Program-made: the position numbers and the translations under genes | Notes under the pieces: model-generated | What the model saw: the letters and a program-made list of their open reading frames with translations, nothing else | What the model was told of the DNA's origin: nothing | Database searches by the model: none | Shown: positions 31,430-39,705 of the stretch, one piece after another | Numbering within the stretch: position 1 is the stretch's first letter | Layout of the letters: each line of letters starts with the position of its first letter | Source of the DNA: Candidatus Woesearchaeota archaeon | GTDB lineage: Archaea; Nanobdellota; Nanobdellia; Woesearchaeales; UBA10216 | NCBI GenBank assembly: GCA_016192905.1 | Contig: JACPTG010000004.1 | Coordinates: 237,734 to 283,780 of the forward strand | Length of the DNA: 46,047 nt | Direction of reading: 5' to 3'

Positions 31430-34400
31430 ATGACAGTGATAAAAAAGCTGGTGCTGAACGGCTTCAAGTCCTTCGGAAAGTGGACAGACATACCATTCAC
31501 AGAGGGCTACAATTGCGTGCTTGGCGCCAACGGAAGCGGGAAATCGAACATAATAGACGCGCTGTGCTTCGTCCTCGGAAGAATGAGCTCAAAAGGCATG
31601 AGGGCGGAAAAGCTGGGGTACCTTGTCTACAACGGCGGCAAGACCAAAAAGCCGGCTCCAAAGGCAGAGGTATCAATATTCTTTGACAACTCAAAAAGGC
31701 AGTTCCCCCTTGACACTCCGGCGGTCAAGGTGTCAAGGCTTGTAAAGCCCGACGGCCAGAGCATATACAGGATAAATGACCAGAAAGGCACCCGCCAGCA
31801 AATCATAGACCTGCTCTCCGTGGCGAGAATAGACCCTGAAGGCCACAACATAGTGCTGCAGGGCGACATTATACACTTCGTTGAAATGAGCCCAGAGGAG
31901 AGGAGGCAGGTCGTGGAGGAAATAGCCGGAATATCAGTCTACGAGGACAAGAAGCAGAAAGCGATGAGCGAACTGGACAAGGTAGAGCAAAGCCTAAGGG
32001 AGGCTGATATACTCCTGTCTGAAAGAAAAACGCACCTGAAGGAGCTCAAGCAGGACAGGGACCAGGCAATAAAATACCGGGAGCTGAACGACAAGATAAG
32101 GCAAAACAAGGCTACGCTGCTGAACCTCCAGCTGGCCAGAAAGGAGTCTGAAAGGCAGTCAATCGAAAACACCATAGCCGAGCACAACAAGGAGATAGAA
32201 AAGCTAAGGCAGGAAATAGACGCGCTCAAGAAAAACTCGGCGCAAATAAAAGAGTCCATAGCCCTGATAACAAAAGAGATAGAGGAAAAGGGCGAATCAG
32301 AGCAGGTCAGGCTCCACAAGGAAATAGAGGGGCTAAGGGTGGACATGGGCACAGCCAGCAACCGCATGGCCATGTGCGACACAGAGTTCGGCAAGATTGC
32401 CGCGAAGAGGGAAGCGCTGCAAAAGGACCATTCAGAAATTGAAGCCAAAATCCAGGAGCTGAAAAAATCAAAGGCAGAGCTTGAAAAGGCAAAGGTCAGC
32501 AAGCTGACGGAAAAAACAAGGATAGAGCAAGGCATCGAAAAGATACGGAAGGACAGCAAGGTTGCAAACATAGGTGACATAGAGCTGGAAATCGAAAAGG
32601 TAGAGAAAGACCTTGAGCTGCGCACAGCCGAAAGCCAAGCGCTTGTCGAAAGAAAACAGGCGCTGCTGAGGGAGAAGGACAAATACGAGGTCCTTGCAGG
32701 CTCAGTGGACTCCCAGATAGCCAAGGTAAGGGAGCTTGAGCAGGAAAAAAGCAGGGAGCTTGAATCAGTAAAGTCAAAAAGAGAGGAATACAAGAGAATG
32801 GTGCTGGAACTCAACCAAAGCCTGAGCGAGGACACATCATACGCGGCACAGGCAGCAGACGCCAAAAGGCGGCTCATGATGGCAGAGGAGGCGGCTGCAA
32901 AGCTCAGGGCAAAGACAATCGTGACAAGGGAACTGAACCTCGCAGTCCAGAAGGTGATGGAACAAAGGGAAAAGATAAAGGGAATATACGGGACAGTGGC
33001 AGAGCTGGGCAAGGTGCAAAGCAGATACGCGCTGGCGCTTGAGGTCGCGGCAGGGCCAAGGATCAACAGCATAGTCGTCCAGAACGAGGAAGTCGCGGCA
33101 GAATGCATCAGATTCCTCAAACAGAACAAATACGGGGTCGCATCCTTCCTGCCGCTAACGAAGCTGAAATCAGACCAGCCTGAAAGCAAGTACGCCAAGG
33201 CAGGCGGAGTCCAAGGCCAGGCAATCGAGCTTGTCTCTTATGAGCCGAAATACAGGAAGGCATTCTCATACGTGTTCGGGAACACGCTCGTGGTGGACAG
33301 CCTCGACGTGGCAAAAAGAATAGGCATAGGAGAAGCAAGGATGGTAACGCTCGATGGCGACCTAAGTGAGCTGAGCGGCGCAATGCACGGCGGATTCAGG
33401 CAGAAAAAACAGCTGGCATTCCAGGAGGAGGAGGCTGAAAAGGAACTGCAGGAAGCAGAGTCAAAGGCAAGGGAGCTGGAGGCTGCAATAGACGTGCTCC
33501 AGAAGAAAAGGGCGGAAAACGAGCAGAAAATCAGCAGCCTCAGGCAAAAAAAGGCAGAGCTTGAAGGAGAGATAATAAGGACAGAAAAGAGCCTAAGCCT
33601 GGAGGCAACAGACCTGGACGCAAGCACAAGGATAAAGCAGGGCTATGAGCAGCAAATCAGCTCAGCAGAATCAGAGCTCACAGGAATACAGGAAAAATTA
33701 AACTCAACAAACAGGCTGATATCAGAGATAAAAGGCAAAAAACAGGCGCTCCGCGAAAAAATCAGCGAGCTCAGAAACCCCGCTGTCGTAGCAGAACTGA
33801 ATGCGTTCGAGCAGAAAAGGCGCGAGCTCATAGAGGAAATACTAAAGACTGAGAACCAGCTCCAGCAGGCAGACGCGCAGGAGAGCCAGGTTTATACGCC
33901 CGAAAAGGAAAGAATGACCCAGATACTGAAACAGCTTGACAGGGACGAGCGCCAGTTCACAGAGGAAAAAGGACAGCTAAAGGCAAAAACCGAGCAGAAC
34001 AAAAAGCTGCTTGCCGAGGCTGAAGAAAAGGCCAGGACATTCCAAAGGAAGTACAGGGAACTCTTCGAAAACAAATCCGGGCACATTGAGGAACTGCAGA
34101 AATCCGAGGAGAAGACAATAAGGAAAGAGGAGCAGATAAACACGACAGAGGTAAGGGTTAACAATGTAACACTGAAAAGCGCTGACGTGGCGGCCTCAAT
34201 AGCCGGCCTGAAGGCAGAGCTTGAGCAGTACAGCGACGTCCAGCTGCTTACAGAGGAATCCGAGGAGAAGCTAAAGGAGCACATTTACAGGTATGACAGG
34301 AACCTCAGCGAAATGGGCAATGTGAACCTGAAGGCCCTTGAGATATACGAGGACGTGGAAAAGCAGTACAACTCCCTGCTGGAGAAAAAGGAAAAGCTCA

Positions 34401-34903
34401 GCTCTGAGAAGGCCGACGTATTCAACCTGATGAACGAGATAGAGGTCAAGAAGAAGGAGCTGTTCATGAACACCTTCAACCAGGTCAACCAGAACTTCAT
34501 AAGGATATTCAATGAGCTGTCAACAAAGGGCGACGCCACCCTGGTCATAGAAGATGAAGAGCACCTATTCGACTCAGGCGTAAGGATAAGGGTGAACCTC
34601 ACAGGCGAAAAGTTCCTCGACATAAGAGGCCTGTCAGGAGGCGAGAAGTCCATGACCGCCCTGGCGCTGATATTCGCAATGCAGGAATACAGCCCTGCGT
34701 CATTCTACATACTGGACGAGGTGGACGCAGCCCTTGACAAGAAAAACAGCGAAAAGCTCTCGCAGCTCATCAAAAAATATTCGGAAAAAGCGCAGTACAT
34801 AGTAATAAGCCACAACGACAGCGTGCTGACCTCGGCATCAGCCCTCTACGGGATAAGCATGGACGAGCACGGGATAAGCAATGTGGTGAGCCTGAAGGTT
34901 TAG
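31430..34903 (+). CDS. smc: Chromosome segregation ATPase SMC
   Basis: 1157 aa, normal length. Walker A GANGSGKSN at 32-40; two long coiled coils (about 160-500 and 650-1000) around a hinge (about 515-640, with YGTVAELGKVQSRYALALEV); C-terminal signature LSGGEKSMTALAL (about 1070) and Walker B FYILDEVDAALDKKN (about 1092). SMC dimers organise and separate chromosomes. The usual kleisin (ScpA) and ScpB genes are not beside it in this window. TATA-like AAATATATAAAC (31383-31394). Confidence 0.97.
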   Translation: MTVIKKLVLNGFKSFGKWTDIPFTEGYNCVLGANGSGKSNIIDALCFVLGRMSSKGMRAEKLGYLVYNGGKTKKPAPKAEVSIFFDNSKRQFPLDTPAVKVSRLVKPDGQSIYRINDQKGTRQQIIDLLSVARIDPEGHNIVLQGDIIHFVEMSPEERRQVVEEIAGISVYEDKKQKAMSELDKVEQSLREADILLSERKTHLKELKQDRDQAIKYRELNDKIRQNKATLLNLQLARKESERQSIENTIAEHNKEIEKLRQEIDALKKNSAQIKESIALITKEIEEKGESEQVRLHKEIEGLRVDMGTASNRMAMCDTEFGKIAAKREALQKDHSEIEAKIQELKKSKAELEKAKVSKLTEKTRIEQGIEKIRKDSKVANIGDIELEIEKVEKDLELRTAESQALVERKQALLREKDKYEVLAGSVDSQIAKVRELEQEKSRELESVKSKREEYKRMVLELNQSLSEDTSYAAQAADAKRRLMMAEEAAAKLRAKTIVTRELNLAVQKVMEQREKIKGIYGTVAELGKVQSRYALALEVAAGPRINSIVVQNEEVAAECIRFLKQNKYGVASFLPLTKLKSDQPESKYAKAGGVQGQAIELVSYEPKYRKAFSYVFGNTLVVDSLDVAKRIGIGEARMVTLDGDLSELSGAMHGGFRQKKQLAFQEEEAEKELQEAESKARELEAAIDVLQKKRAENEQKISSLRQKKAELEGEIIRTEKSLSLEATDLDASTRIKQGYEQQISSAESELTGIQEKLNSTNRLISEIKGKKQALREKISELRNPAVVAELNAFEQKRRELIEEILKTENQLQQADAQESQVYTPEKERMTQILKQLDRDERQFTEEKGQLKAKTEQNKKLLAEAEEKARTFQRKYRELFENKSGHIEELQKSEEKTIRKEEQINTTEVRVNNVTLKSADVAASIAGLKAELEQYSDVQLLTEESEEKLKEHIYRYDRNLSEMGNVNLKALEIYEDVEKQYNSLLEKKEKLSSEKADVFNLMNEIEVKKKELFMNTFNQVNQNFIRIFNELSTKGDATLVIEDEEHLFDSGVRIRVNLTGEKFLDIRGLSGGEKSMTALALIFAMQEYSPASFYILDEVDAALDKKNSEKLSQLIKKYSEKAQYIVISHNDSVLTSASALYGISMDEHGISNVVSLKV

Positions 34904-34910
34904 CTTATAA

Positions 34911-34944
34911 ATAAGAAATTCTTATAAATCATAATGTTTATATA
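34911..34944 (+). promoter_or_regulatory. Promoter and inverted repeat before the second VapBC pair
   Basis: Inverted repeat ATAAGAA-A-TTCTTAT at 34911-34925, flanked by two CTTATAAAT copies, then TATA-like TTTATATA at 34937-34944, about 31-38 bases before the VapB ATG at 34975. The repeat is upstream of the TATA box, unlike the other TA promoters here. It also follows directly after the smc stop codon, so it could serve in transcription ending. Confidence 0.5.
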
Positions 34945-34974
34945 CCTGCAGCGATTTAGTCCGGATGGTGAAAA

Positions 34975-35241
34975 ATGCCTGCAGCTGCCATTGATACAAC
35001 CAGGATGTCCACAAGGGGACAGGTGATAATACCCAAGGAAATAAGGGACTATGTTGACGTCGGGGAAGGCACAATATTTACGGTAATGCCATTGGACAAG
35101 CAGACCATAATAATGAGAAAAATGGACAAGGGAAAAATCAGGGCAGAGCTCCAGGCGATGAGGGCACGGACCGGGAAGATATCGCTTAAAGAGGTTACTG
35201 ATGAAGTCAGGGCTGCCAGGCAATCCAAGAGTGGTGCTTGA
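34975..35241 (+). CDS. AbrB-type antitoxin (VapB-like), second pair
   Basis: 88 aa. N-terminal SpoVT/AbrB motif DTTRMSTRGQVIIPKEIRDY, then a helical C-terminal toxin-binding part (KISLKEVTDEVRAARQSKSG). It overlaps the following PIN gene by 41 bases in another frame. Probably neutralises that PIN protein and represses the common promoter. Confidence 0.87.
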   Translation: MPAAAIDTTRMSTRGQVIIPKEIRDYVDVGEGTIFTVMPLDKQTIIMRKMDKGKIRAELQAMRARTGKISLKEVTDEVRAARQSKSGA

Positions 35242-35641
35242 CACAAATACAGTCATCTCCGCGGCTATTTCTGATGATGGAACCTCTTATAAGGTATTTG
35301 AGCTTCTATTAACGGGCGCAATAGAGAACATAACCACCAAGGAAATTATAGCGGAGGTTAAAGATGTTTTTTCCAGGCCCAGAATTTCCAAACTTATTGG
35401 CCCAGAGGACATGAATTCCTTCATTCAAACTTTTGAAAAAAGCTCGATCAAAATAGAGGCCATTTCTGAGTTTGAAGCGGTGCCAGAGGACCCTGATGAC
35501 AATATGATCCTTGAAGCTGCAGTAGACGGAAATGCCGATTACATTTTAAGCTGGGATAACCATTTATTGCAAATTGGCAATTTCAAAGGGATAAAAATAA
35601 TCACTCCGAAGGACTTTTTGCTTCTATTTGCCACAAATTGA
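35201..35641 (+). CDS. PIN-domain putative toxin (PIN_3-like)
   Basis: 146 aa. Acidic positions: VVLDTNTVISAAI (Asp), TTKEIIAEVKDVF (Glu), DPDDNMILEAAVD (Asp pair) and ILSWDNHLLQI (Asp). This arrangement with DxDDN followed by SxDxHLL is typical for the putative-toxin PIN subfamily rather than the short VapC of 20491-20859. Predicted Mg-dependent ribonuclease controlled by the overlapping AbrB antitoxin. Confidence 0.87.
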   Translation: MKSGLPGNPRVVLDTNTVISAAISDDGTSYKVFELLLTGAIENITTKEIIAEVKDVFSRPRISKLIGPEDMNSFIQTFEKSSIKIEAISEFEAVPEDPDDNMILEAAVDGNADYILSWDNHLLQIGNFKGIKIITPKDFLLLFATN

Positions 35642-35700
35642 GGGTTGATGCTGGCCTGAAGGTCTAACGGTATCTGTAAAGTAATCCGGGTTTTAAGTGC

Positions 35701-35775
35701 ATGTAAGTTTTGTTTAAATATGCTCAAATTTAGTTACATTGTAAGTAACATTTATATATCGGGGGTTTTACTTAC
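35701..35775 (+). promoter_or_regulatory. Promoter with repeated TGTAAGT elements before the AbiEi-like gene
   Basis: The element ATGTAAGT or its complement occurs three times: ATGTAAGT at 35701-35708, within GTTACATTGTAAGTAAC (an inverted repeat with GTTAC/GTAAC arms, about 35733-35749), and ACTTACAT at 35770-35777 overlapping the start region. TATA-like ATTTATATATC follows the middle copy. Likely binding sites of the winged-helix antitoxin (inference). Confidence 0.5.
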
Positions 35776-36351
35776 ATGTTTATGCGTGGAACTAAGAAGG
35801 AGAGAATACTTAGGGTCATACTTGAGAGCAAAGAGCCTTTGAGTAAGAATGAAATTTCGAAAAGGGCAGAGTGCAGCAGGCAGTGGGTTATTCTTTTCCT
35901 GAAAAACCTTGAAAGAATGGAACTAATAAAAAAGGATTATCCTTTGGACAAAAAGAAACTTTTGATGTATTGGGTCAAGATTTCCAAGAAGACAAAAAAT
36001 TACAGAAGCTACATGGTTCAGGAACCTTTAGAAATTTTGAAAGAGTCCAAACTAGATTATGCTTTGACCACTTATCAGGCCGAAAATATTGTCCAGCATT
36101 ACTTGTTTCCGGCAAGAATAGATATCTACATAAAAGCTGCTGATTTAGACGCTTGGCATCGGCTGGTTATGAAAAATGGACTCTATGGAAAAGGAAATTT
36201 CAGAATCATAGTTGAGGATAGCCATGTAATGTTTAAAAAAAGAGTTATAGACGGACTTTCAATAGTTTGTTTGCCACAGCTAACAGTTGATTTGTTCAGA
36301 GAAGGCCGCCCTTGTGAAGAGGCTGCGCAAATGCTGCTTAAGAGACTTTGA
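35776..36351 (+). CDS. AbiEi-like antitoxin / winged-helix regulator
   Basis: 191 aa. Residues about 5-60 are a winged helix (ERILRVILESKEPLSKNEIS, then RQWVILFLKNLERM). The rest resembles AbiEi-family antitoxins of type IV systems, including the end IDGLSIVCLPQLTVDLFREG then EEAAQMLLKRL (family: QLYLDL...G..EEAA). Such proteins repress the operon and counter a nucleotidyltransferase toxin. The partner gene directly downstream (36355) is broken. The start could be ATG 35776 or ATG 35782. More A/T-rich than the surroundings. Confidence 0.75.
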   Translation: MFMRGTKKERILRVILESKEPLSKNEISKRAECSRQWVILFLKNLERMELIKKDYPLDKKKLLMYWVKISKKTKNYRSYMVQEPLEILKESKLDYALTTYQAENIVQHYLFPARIDIYIKAADLDAWHRLVMKNGLYGKGNFRIIVEDSHVMFKKRVIDGLSIVCLPQLTVDLFREGRPCEEAAQMLLKRL

Positions 36352-36354
36352 AAA

Positions 36355-36846
36355 TGTATAAGGAATTTGAAACCAGGACTTCATATAATTATTTGAAGAG
36401 CGTAATAGGAACTTTAGATGAGCCTATTTGCATACTTGGAGGCTGGGCGGTTTTCTTCCAAGTATTTTAGAAAAATCTTCGGGTTCGACCCTATTGATGA
36501 GCCTCTGCTAAGATTTGCTTTTGAAGAAAAAGATGTCGTACTAATGAAGGAATTTGATAAGAAGCTGCTGCTTCCAAGTGTGGCGCTTCTTTTGGCAATG
36601 AAAATAAGCTCGCTTCCACAAAGAGATAAAGAGCATAAAAGGGTGAAGGATGTTTGTGATATTTTCGCACTGGAATGGTATGGCGGAGTGAATCCTAAAA
36701 ACGCCAGTTTGGACAAATACCTGCCAAAAAGCAGTTTTGCAAATTGCAAGAAAATGCTAGCCGATTATGATTTCTCAAGAGCAGCAGCCCAACTTGGTCA
36801 CGAAAAAGAAGAGCTCACAAGGGTTTTTGACATACTATTAGGCTAA
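36355..36846 (+). pseudogene. Remnant of an AbiEii-like nucleotidyltransferase toxin gene
   Basis: Two pieces in different frames. From ATG 36355: MYKEFETRTSYNYLKSVIGT, then CILGGWAVFFQVF and a stop at about 36469. From about 36447 in another frame: SSKYFRKIFGFDPIDEPLLR, LPSVALLLAMKISSLPQRDK and VKDVCDIFALEW, ending at 36846. The first piece has the beginning of a nucleotidyltransferase core (GGWAV), the second its C-terminal half. The middle, which should carry the catalytic DxD, is missing, so an internal deletion of unequal reading frame has occurred. An ORF from ATG 36418 would encode only the C-terminal part. Intact antitoxin upstream. Confidence 0.7.
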
Positions 36847-36881
36847 ACCTAGCCCACAAGGGTACCAAAATGTTAATGCCT

Positions 36882-37121
36882 CTACCGGGCATTTCGCCAG
36901 AGCAGCTCAAAGCAGGTGTTGAAAGTTTCGGCTATTTCCCTGCTCTCAATCATAATGCCGTAAAAAGGCTCCCTTGAAGTCATAATGCCGACCTTATCGC
37001 CTATAATGCCAAAGCTGGCGGGAATCTTTACAATTACAGCACTGCCTTTTTTAGGAAAGTATACCTTCCTTCCAAGCTTCATTGTGAGCTCGGTGGCATT
37101 CATACTGGCCTCAAAGCTCAC
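36882..37121 (-). pseudogene. C-terminal fragment resembling a TrmB-type regulator
   Basis: 79 aa from a GTG at 37121. The end REPFYGIMIESREIAETFNT then CFELLWRNAR resembles the effector-domain C-terminus of TrmB-like archaeal regulators (family: P.G..I....iA......F..lW..A). No DNA-binding domain is present. The open frame extends upstream without an ATG to the stop codon of the glycosyltransferase gene, and is in that gene's frame; it reads ...FSQSIRLISQAEWAVSF. Probably a decayed gene; a small expressed protein cannot be excluded. Confidence 0.5.
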
Positions 37122-37187
37122 TGCCCATTCAGCCTGCGAAATCAGCCTAATGGACTGTGAGAAAACAAATTGATCAAATGCGTGGTT

Positions 37188-38312
37188 TCACACCCTCTCA
37201 AACACACTCCTTAGCTCATCAACAGTCTTCTGCCAGGAGAACCTGCTTACAATTGCAAGGCGGGCGTTCTGGCCGAGGCGCTTCCTGAGGATTTCATCAG
37301 CCAGCAGCTGGTCAAGCTTCTTTGCAAGCTGATACGCGTCCTGCTTCGGGAAGAAAAGGCCGTTATAGCCATCAGTAACGTACTCCTTAACTGATCCTAC
37401 AGGCGTTACAAGCACAGCCAAGCCGCAGCTCATCGCCTCCATGGTTGAAAGGGAAGAGGTCTCAGTCAGCGATGAGAGAACATAGACGTCCATGGCCTGA
37501 AAATAGGGTGCAATGTTATTCGTAGAGCCGAAAATCCTTACTTTTGAACTCTGCCTGAACCTCTCTGTAACGCCAGCAAGGTCCTGGCCGGCAATCAGCA
37601 AAACGCAGTCATACTTCCGGTTAACCCTTCCAAATGCCCTGTAAAGCGTCATCAAGTCCTTCTCCAGGCCAATCCTTCCTGCAAAGCCCACAACAAGACG
37701 CTTTCCATCTATGCCAAGGGCCATCTTGGCAGCAGCCTTGCTGTCAGGCTGATTGAACAGCTTTGTGTCAACGCCAAGCCGGACAACCTTCTTCACAGTC
37801 CTGATGCCCTTTGCCTCCAAAAGACGGGAAACGTCCTCAGAAGGAACCAATAGAAGGTTGCACTTATTGTAAAGGAAACGGCTGATGAACACAGAGGACT
37901 TGTGGACAAGCCACTTGGCGGCGTGAAAGGTCCGGAGGCTCCTGGGGAAAAGCTCCCACTCAATTGAGTGGATGTAGGCTATGACCGGCTTTTTTTTCCT
38001 GCTGGCAGCCAGAATGGCAAGGCTTCCAACAGGGCCTATGGTCTGCGTCCAGACAACATCAGCCCAGTCCACAGCGTCAGAGACAAGCCTGTTCTGCAGC
38101 TTGGGAAGCTGATAGTCTGCAAACTTAAAGCCTGAGAGAGGGCAGCGGATAACCTCAACGTCAGGGTATCCGGCAAACTCCCCCCTGAAATCAGGAGCCA
38201 GAACCCTGATCTCAAAATGGGATGAAAGCCTTGGGATTACCTCGTTCAGGAACCTTGAAACGCCATCCCACCTGGGCAGGAATGTGTCCGAGGCTATAAG
38301 CAGCCTTTTCAT
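37188..38312 (-). CDS. Glycosyltransferase family 4 (GT-B)
   Basis: 374 aa. N-terminal MKRLLIASDTFLPRWDGVSR, with the glycine-containing acceptor loop, and C-terminal nucleotide-sugar motif TSSLSTMEAMSCGLAVLVTP (the E-x7-E region, with the first Glu in LTET) then GSVKEYVTDGYNGLFF. Uses an activated sugar to glycosylate a lipid or another acceptor. It overlaps the PIG-L deacetylase gene upstream by 4 bases; such pairs make GlcNAc-inositol-type or other aminosugar glycolipids (GPI-like, mycothiol-like steps), so this pair may build an aminosugar lipid. Exact substrate unknown. Confidence 0.9.
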   Translation of the reverse strand: MKRLLIASDTFLPRWDGVSRFLNEVIPRLSSHFEIRVLAPDFRGEFAGYPDVEVIRCPLSGFKFADYQLPKLQNRLVSDAVDWADVVWTQTIGPVGSLAILAASRKKKPVIAYIHSIEWELFPRSLRTFHAAKWLVHKSSVFISRFLYNKCNLLLVPSEDVSRLLEAKGIRTVKKVVRLGVDTKLFNQPDSKAAAKMALGIDGKRLVVGFAGRIGLEKDLMTLYRAFGRVNRKYDCVLLIAGQDLAGVTERFRQSSKVRIFGSTNNIAPYFQAMDVYVLSSLTETSSLSTMEAMSCGLAVLVTPVGSVKEYVTDGYNGLFFPKQDAYQLAKKLDQLLADEILRKRLGQNARLAIVSRFSWQKTVDELRSVFERV

Positions 38313-38953
38313 CGCACCTTATAGAACCTCTCAGCGTACCTGCAGCCAAAATCAAGGCCGTTAAGGAAGGCCCTGAGATAAACACTCCAAAGCAGGGAAA
38401 CCATGGAAACCCACTGGCTCCGAAAACACTTAAGCGCCTTCAGCTTAAGGCTGAATGTCCCGGTAACATCAACATAAAGCTTTGGCTCGTTCCTGCCCTT
38501 GATGTTGAAAGGGTTCCAGATATCGAAGGAATACAAGTCGCATTTAAGCCCTGCCTTGTCCAACGCCTGGACAGCGGCATGAAAAACAGCCCTATGCGCC
38601 GGATGCCAGTCGTCGGCGGAATGAGTGAATATCTTTACAGGCCTGTAATGGGCAATAAGGCCCTGAAGCTTATCCATGACCCACTGGGCCTGCGATTCCT
38701 GGGCCAGGCCGGAATCGTTAATCCTAAGGAAAAGCACTTCCCTCCCTCCCAGAACCTTGTCTGCCTCAACCGCCTCAGCCTCCCTTATCTCGGCAGTGAC
38801 TCTCCGCTTAACCCAGGGGTGAGTAAGCTCACCATTTGAGAAGACCACGCTGACAACCTCATACCCCCCCTGCGCAAGGGCAGCCACAGCCCCTCCTGGG
38901 CCGAGCACTTGGTCATCGGAATGCGCGCAGAAGACAATAACCGTTCCAGCCAT
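38309..38953 (-). CDS. PIG-L family N-acetylglucosaminyl deacetylase
   Basis: 214 aa. Zinc motif FCAHSDDQVLGPGGAVAALA corresponds to the family AHPDDE, with Ser for Pro and Gln for Glu; the metal ligands His and Asp are kept. The third ligand is in HSADDWHPAHRAVFHAA. Deacetylates an N-acetyl sugar on a lipid or inositol acceptor. The loss of the E in AHPDDE is not unusual but worth noting. Overlaps the GT4 gene by 4 bases (ATGA), so the two are translationally coupled. Confidence 0.88.
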   Translation of the reverse strand: MAGTVIVFCAHSDDQVLGPGGAVAALAQGGYEVVSVVFSNGELTHPWVKRRVTAEIREAEAVEADKVLGGREVLFLRINDSGLAQESQAQWVMDKLQGLIAHYRPVKIFTHSADDWHPAHRAVFHAAVQALDKAGLKCDLYSFDIWNPFNIKGRNEPKLYVDVTGTFSLKLKALKCFRSQWVSMVSLLWSVYLRAFLNGLDFGCRYAERFYKVR

Positions 38954-39005
38954 GAGCCACCCTGAAAATAAGCGCTTTTTTAAAGCTTTTCAGCAATGAA
39001 GCACT

Positions 39006-39014
39006 AAAAAAAAA
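39006..39014 (-). terminator. T-tract terminator of tRNA-Phe
   Basis: Nine consecutive T on the minus strand directly after the tRNA-Phe 3' end, a typical archaeal tRNA terminator. Confidence 0.6.
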
Positions 39015-39142
39015 TGGGGCCTCTGGGATTTGAACCCAGGACACCTACGGCTTCAGCGTAGTGCTCTCCTAAGCCGAAGCTGCACATCTTCTCAGGCTGA
39101 GCTAAGGTAATGGTCCTGCGAGCCCTGACTCACAGAATCCCC
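39015..39142 (-). tRNA. tRNA-Phe (anticodon GAA) with two non-canonical introns
   Basis: Exons 39139-39142 (4 nt), 39093-39107 (15 nt) and 39015-39069 (55 nt) give a 74-nt tRNA: acceptor GGGGCCT/AGGCCCC, A73; D-arm GCTC-AGCCTGGGA-GAGC; anticodon arm CTACG-CTGAAGC-CGTAG; T-arm CTGGG-TTCAAAT-CCCAG. Intron 1 (39108-39138, 31 nt) splits the acceptor stem after nucleotide 4: central helix ATGG/CCAT, bulges GGA and TAC, outer stem TTCTGTGAG/CTCGCAGGA. Intron 2 (39070-39092, 23 nt) splits the D-loop between G18 and G19: helix AGCC/GGCT, bulges TGA and TAG, outer stem GAAG/CTTC. Both are textbook BHB motifs. Splicing restores every stem perfectly. No CCA encoded. Confidence 0.95.
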
Positions 39143-39194
39143 ATCTGATGCCCAGCCTAATTAATTTGAGCTTCCGGCCTTTTTAAATAGTTTT

Positions 39195-39614
39195 CTATGG
39201 AAGTCCGCGCTGCATCAGGGCATGCCGTTGTACATCCAAACTTGCAATACTTCTCATGGTCCCCACAATGTAAGAGATGATGTCCGGATTTTCCCCTGTT
39301 CGAGAACCTACATCAAGAAAGTTCACCTGATGCTTATCAGCACGGTAAAGCTCATCAGCAACTGCTACCAAAGAAAGCACTATAGACCCACGATGAGCGG
39401 CCAAAACAGGATGCTGGCCACTGTATACCGCACTTTGCAGATCCTCACGTGAGCCGGTTTCTAAAGTGAGAACTCCATAATATTCACCGGCCAGAAACAA
39501 TGTTGCACTGGCAAGCTGACTGCCGGACAAGCGGCTTGCTTGGCGCGCCTCACGGGTTTCCAAAGGCAAACCAAACTCGTCAATCAAAAGCTTAACAGCA
39601 TCATCAATATTCAT
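39195..39614 (-). CDS. Unknown protein, 139 aa
   Basis: Begins MNIDDAVKLLIDEFGLPLET. Soluble, mixed alpha/beta. Recognisable only as a compact domain with ATLFLAGEYYGVLTLETGSR, GSIVLSLVAVADELYRADKH and VNFLDVGSRTG. No family recognised. It lies alone between tRNA-Phe and the OB-fold gene. Confidence 0.6.
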   Translation of the reverse strand: MNIDDAVKLLIDEFGLPLETREARQASRLSGSQLASATLFLAGEYYGVLTLETGSREDLQSAVYSGQHPVLAAHRGSIVLSLVAVADELYRADKHQVNFLDVGSRTGENPDIISYIVGTMRSIASLDVQRHALMQRGLP

Positions 39615-39705
39615 GGAATAAGGTTTTTTTCACGATATAAAAAATTTTTCAAAACCTAAACAAAGCGACCAGCTAATCAATGGAGATGCCAAACAAGCTT
39701 CAAAA

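Noticed and set aside
31939-33198. 419-aa open frame on the minus strand
   Set aside because: It lies wholly inside smc, is Ser/Leu-rich in the way of an antisense shadow of coiled-coil codons, and has no promoter or motif.
37188-37190. Selenocysteine or other recoding at the TGA ending the GT4 gene
   Set aside because: The GT4 protein is complete at the stop, the following segment looks like a separate regulator fragment, and no recoding structure was seen.
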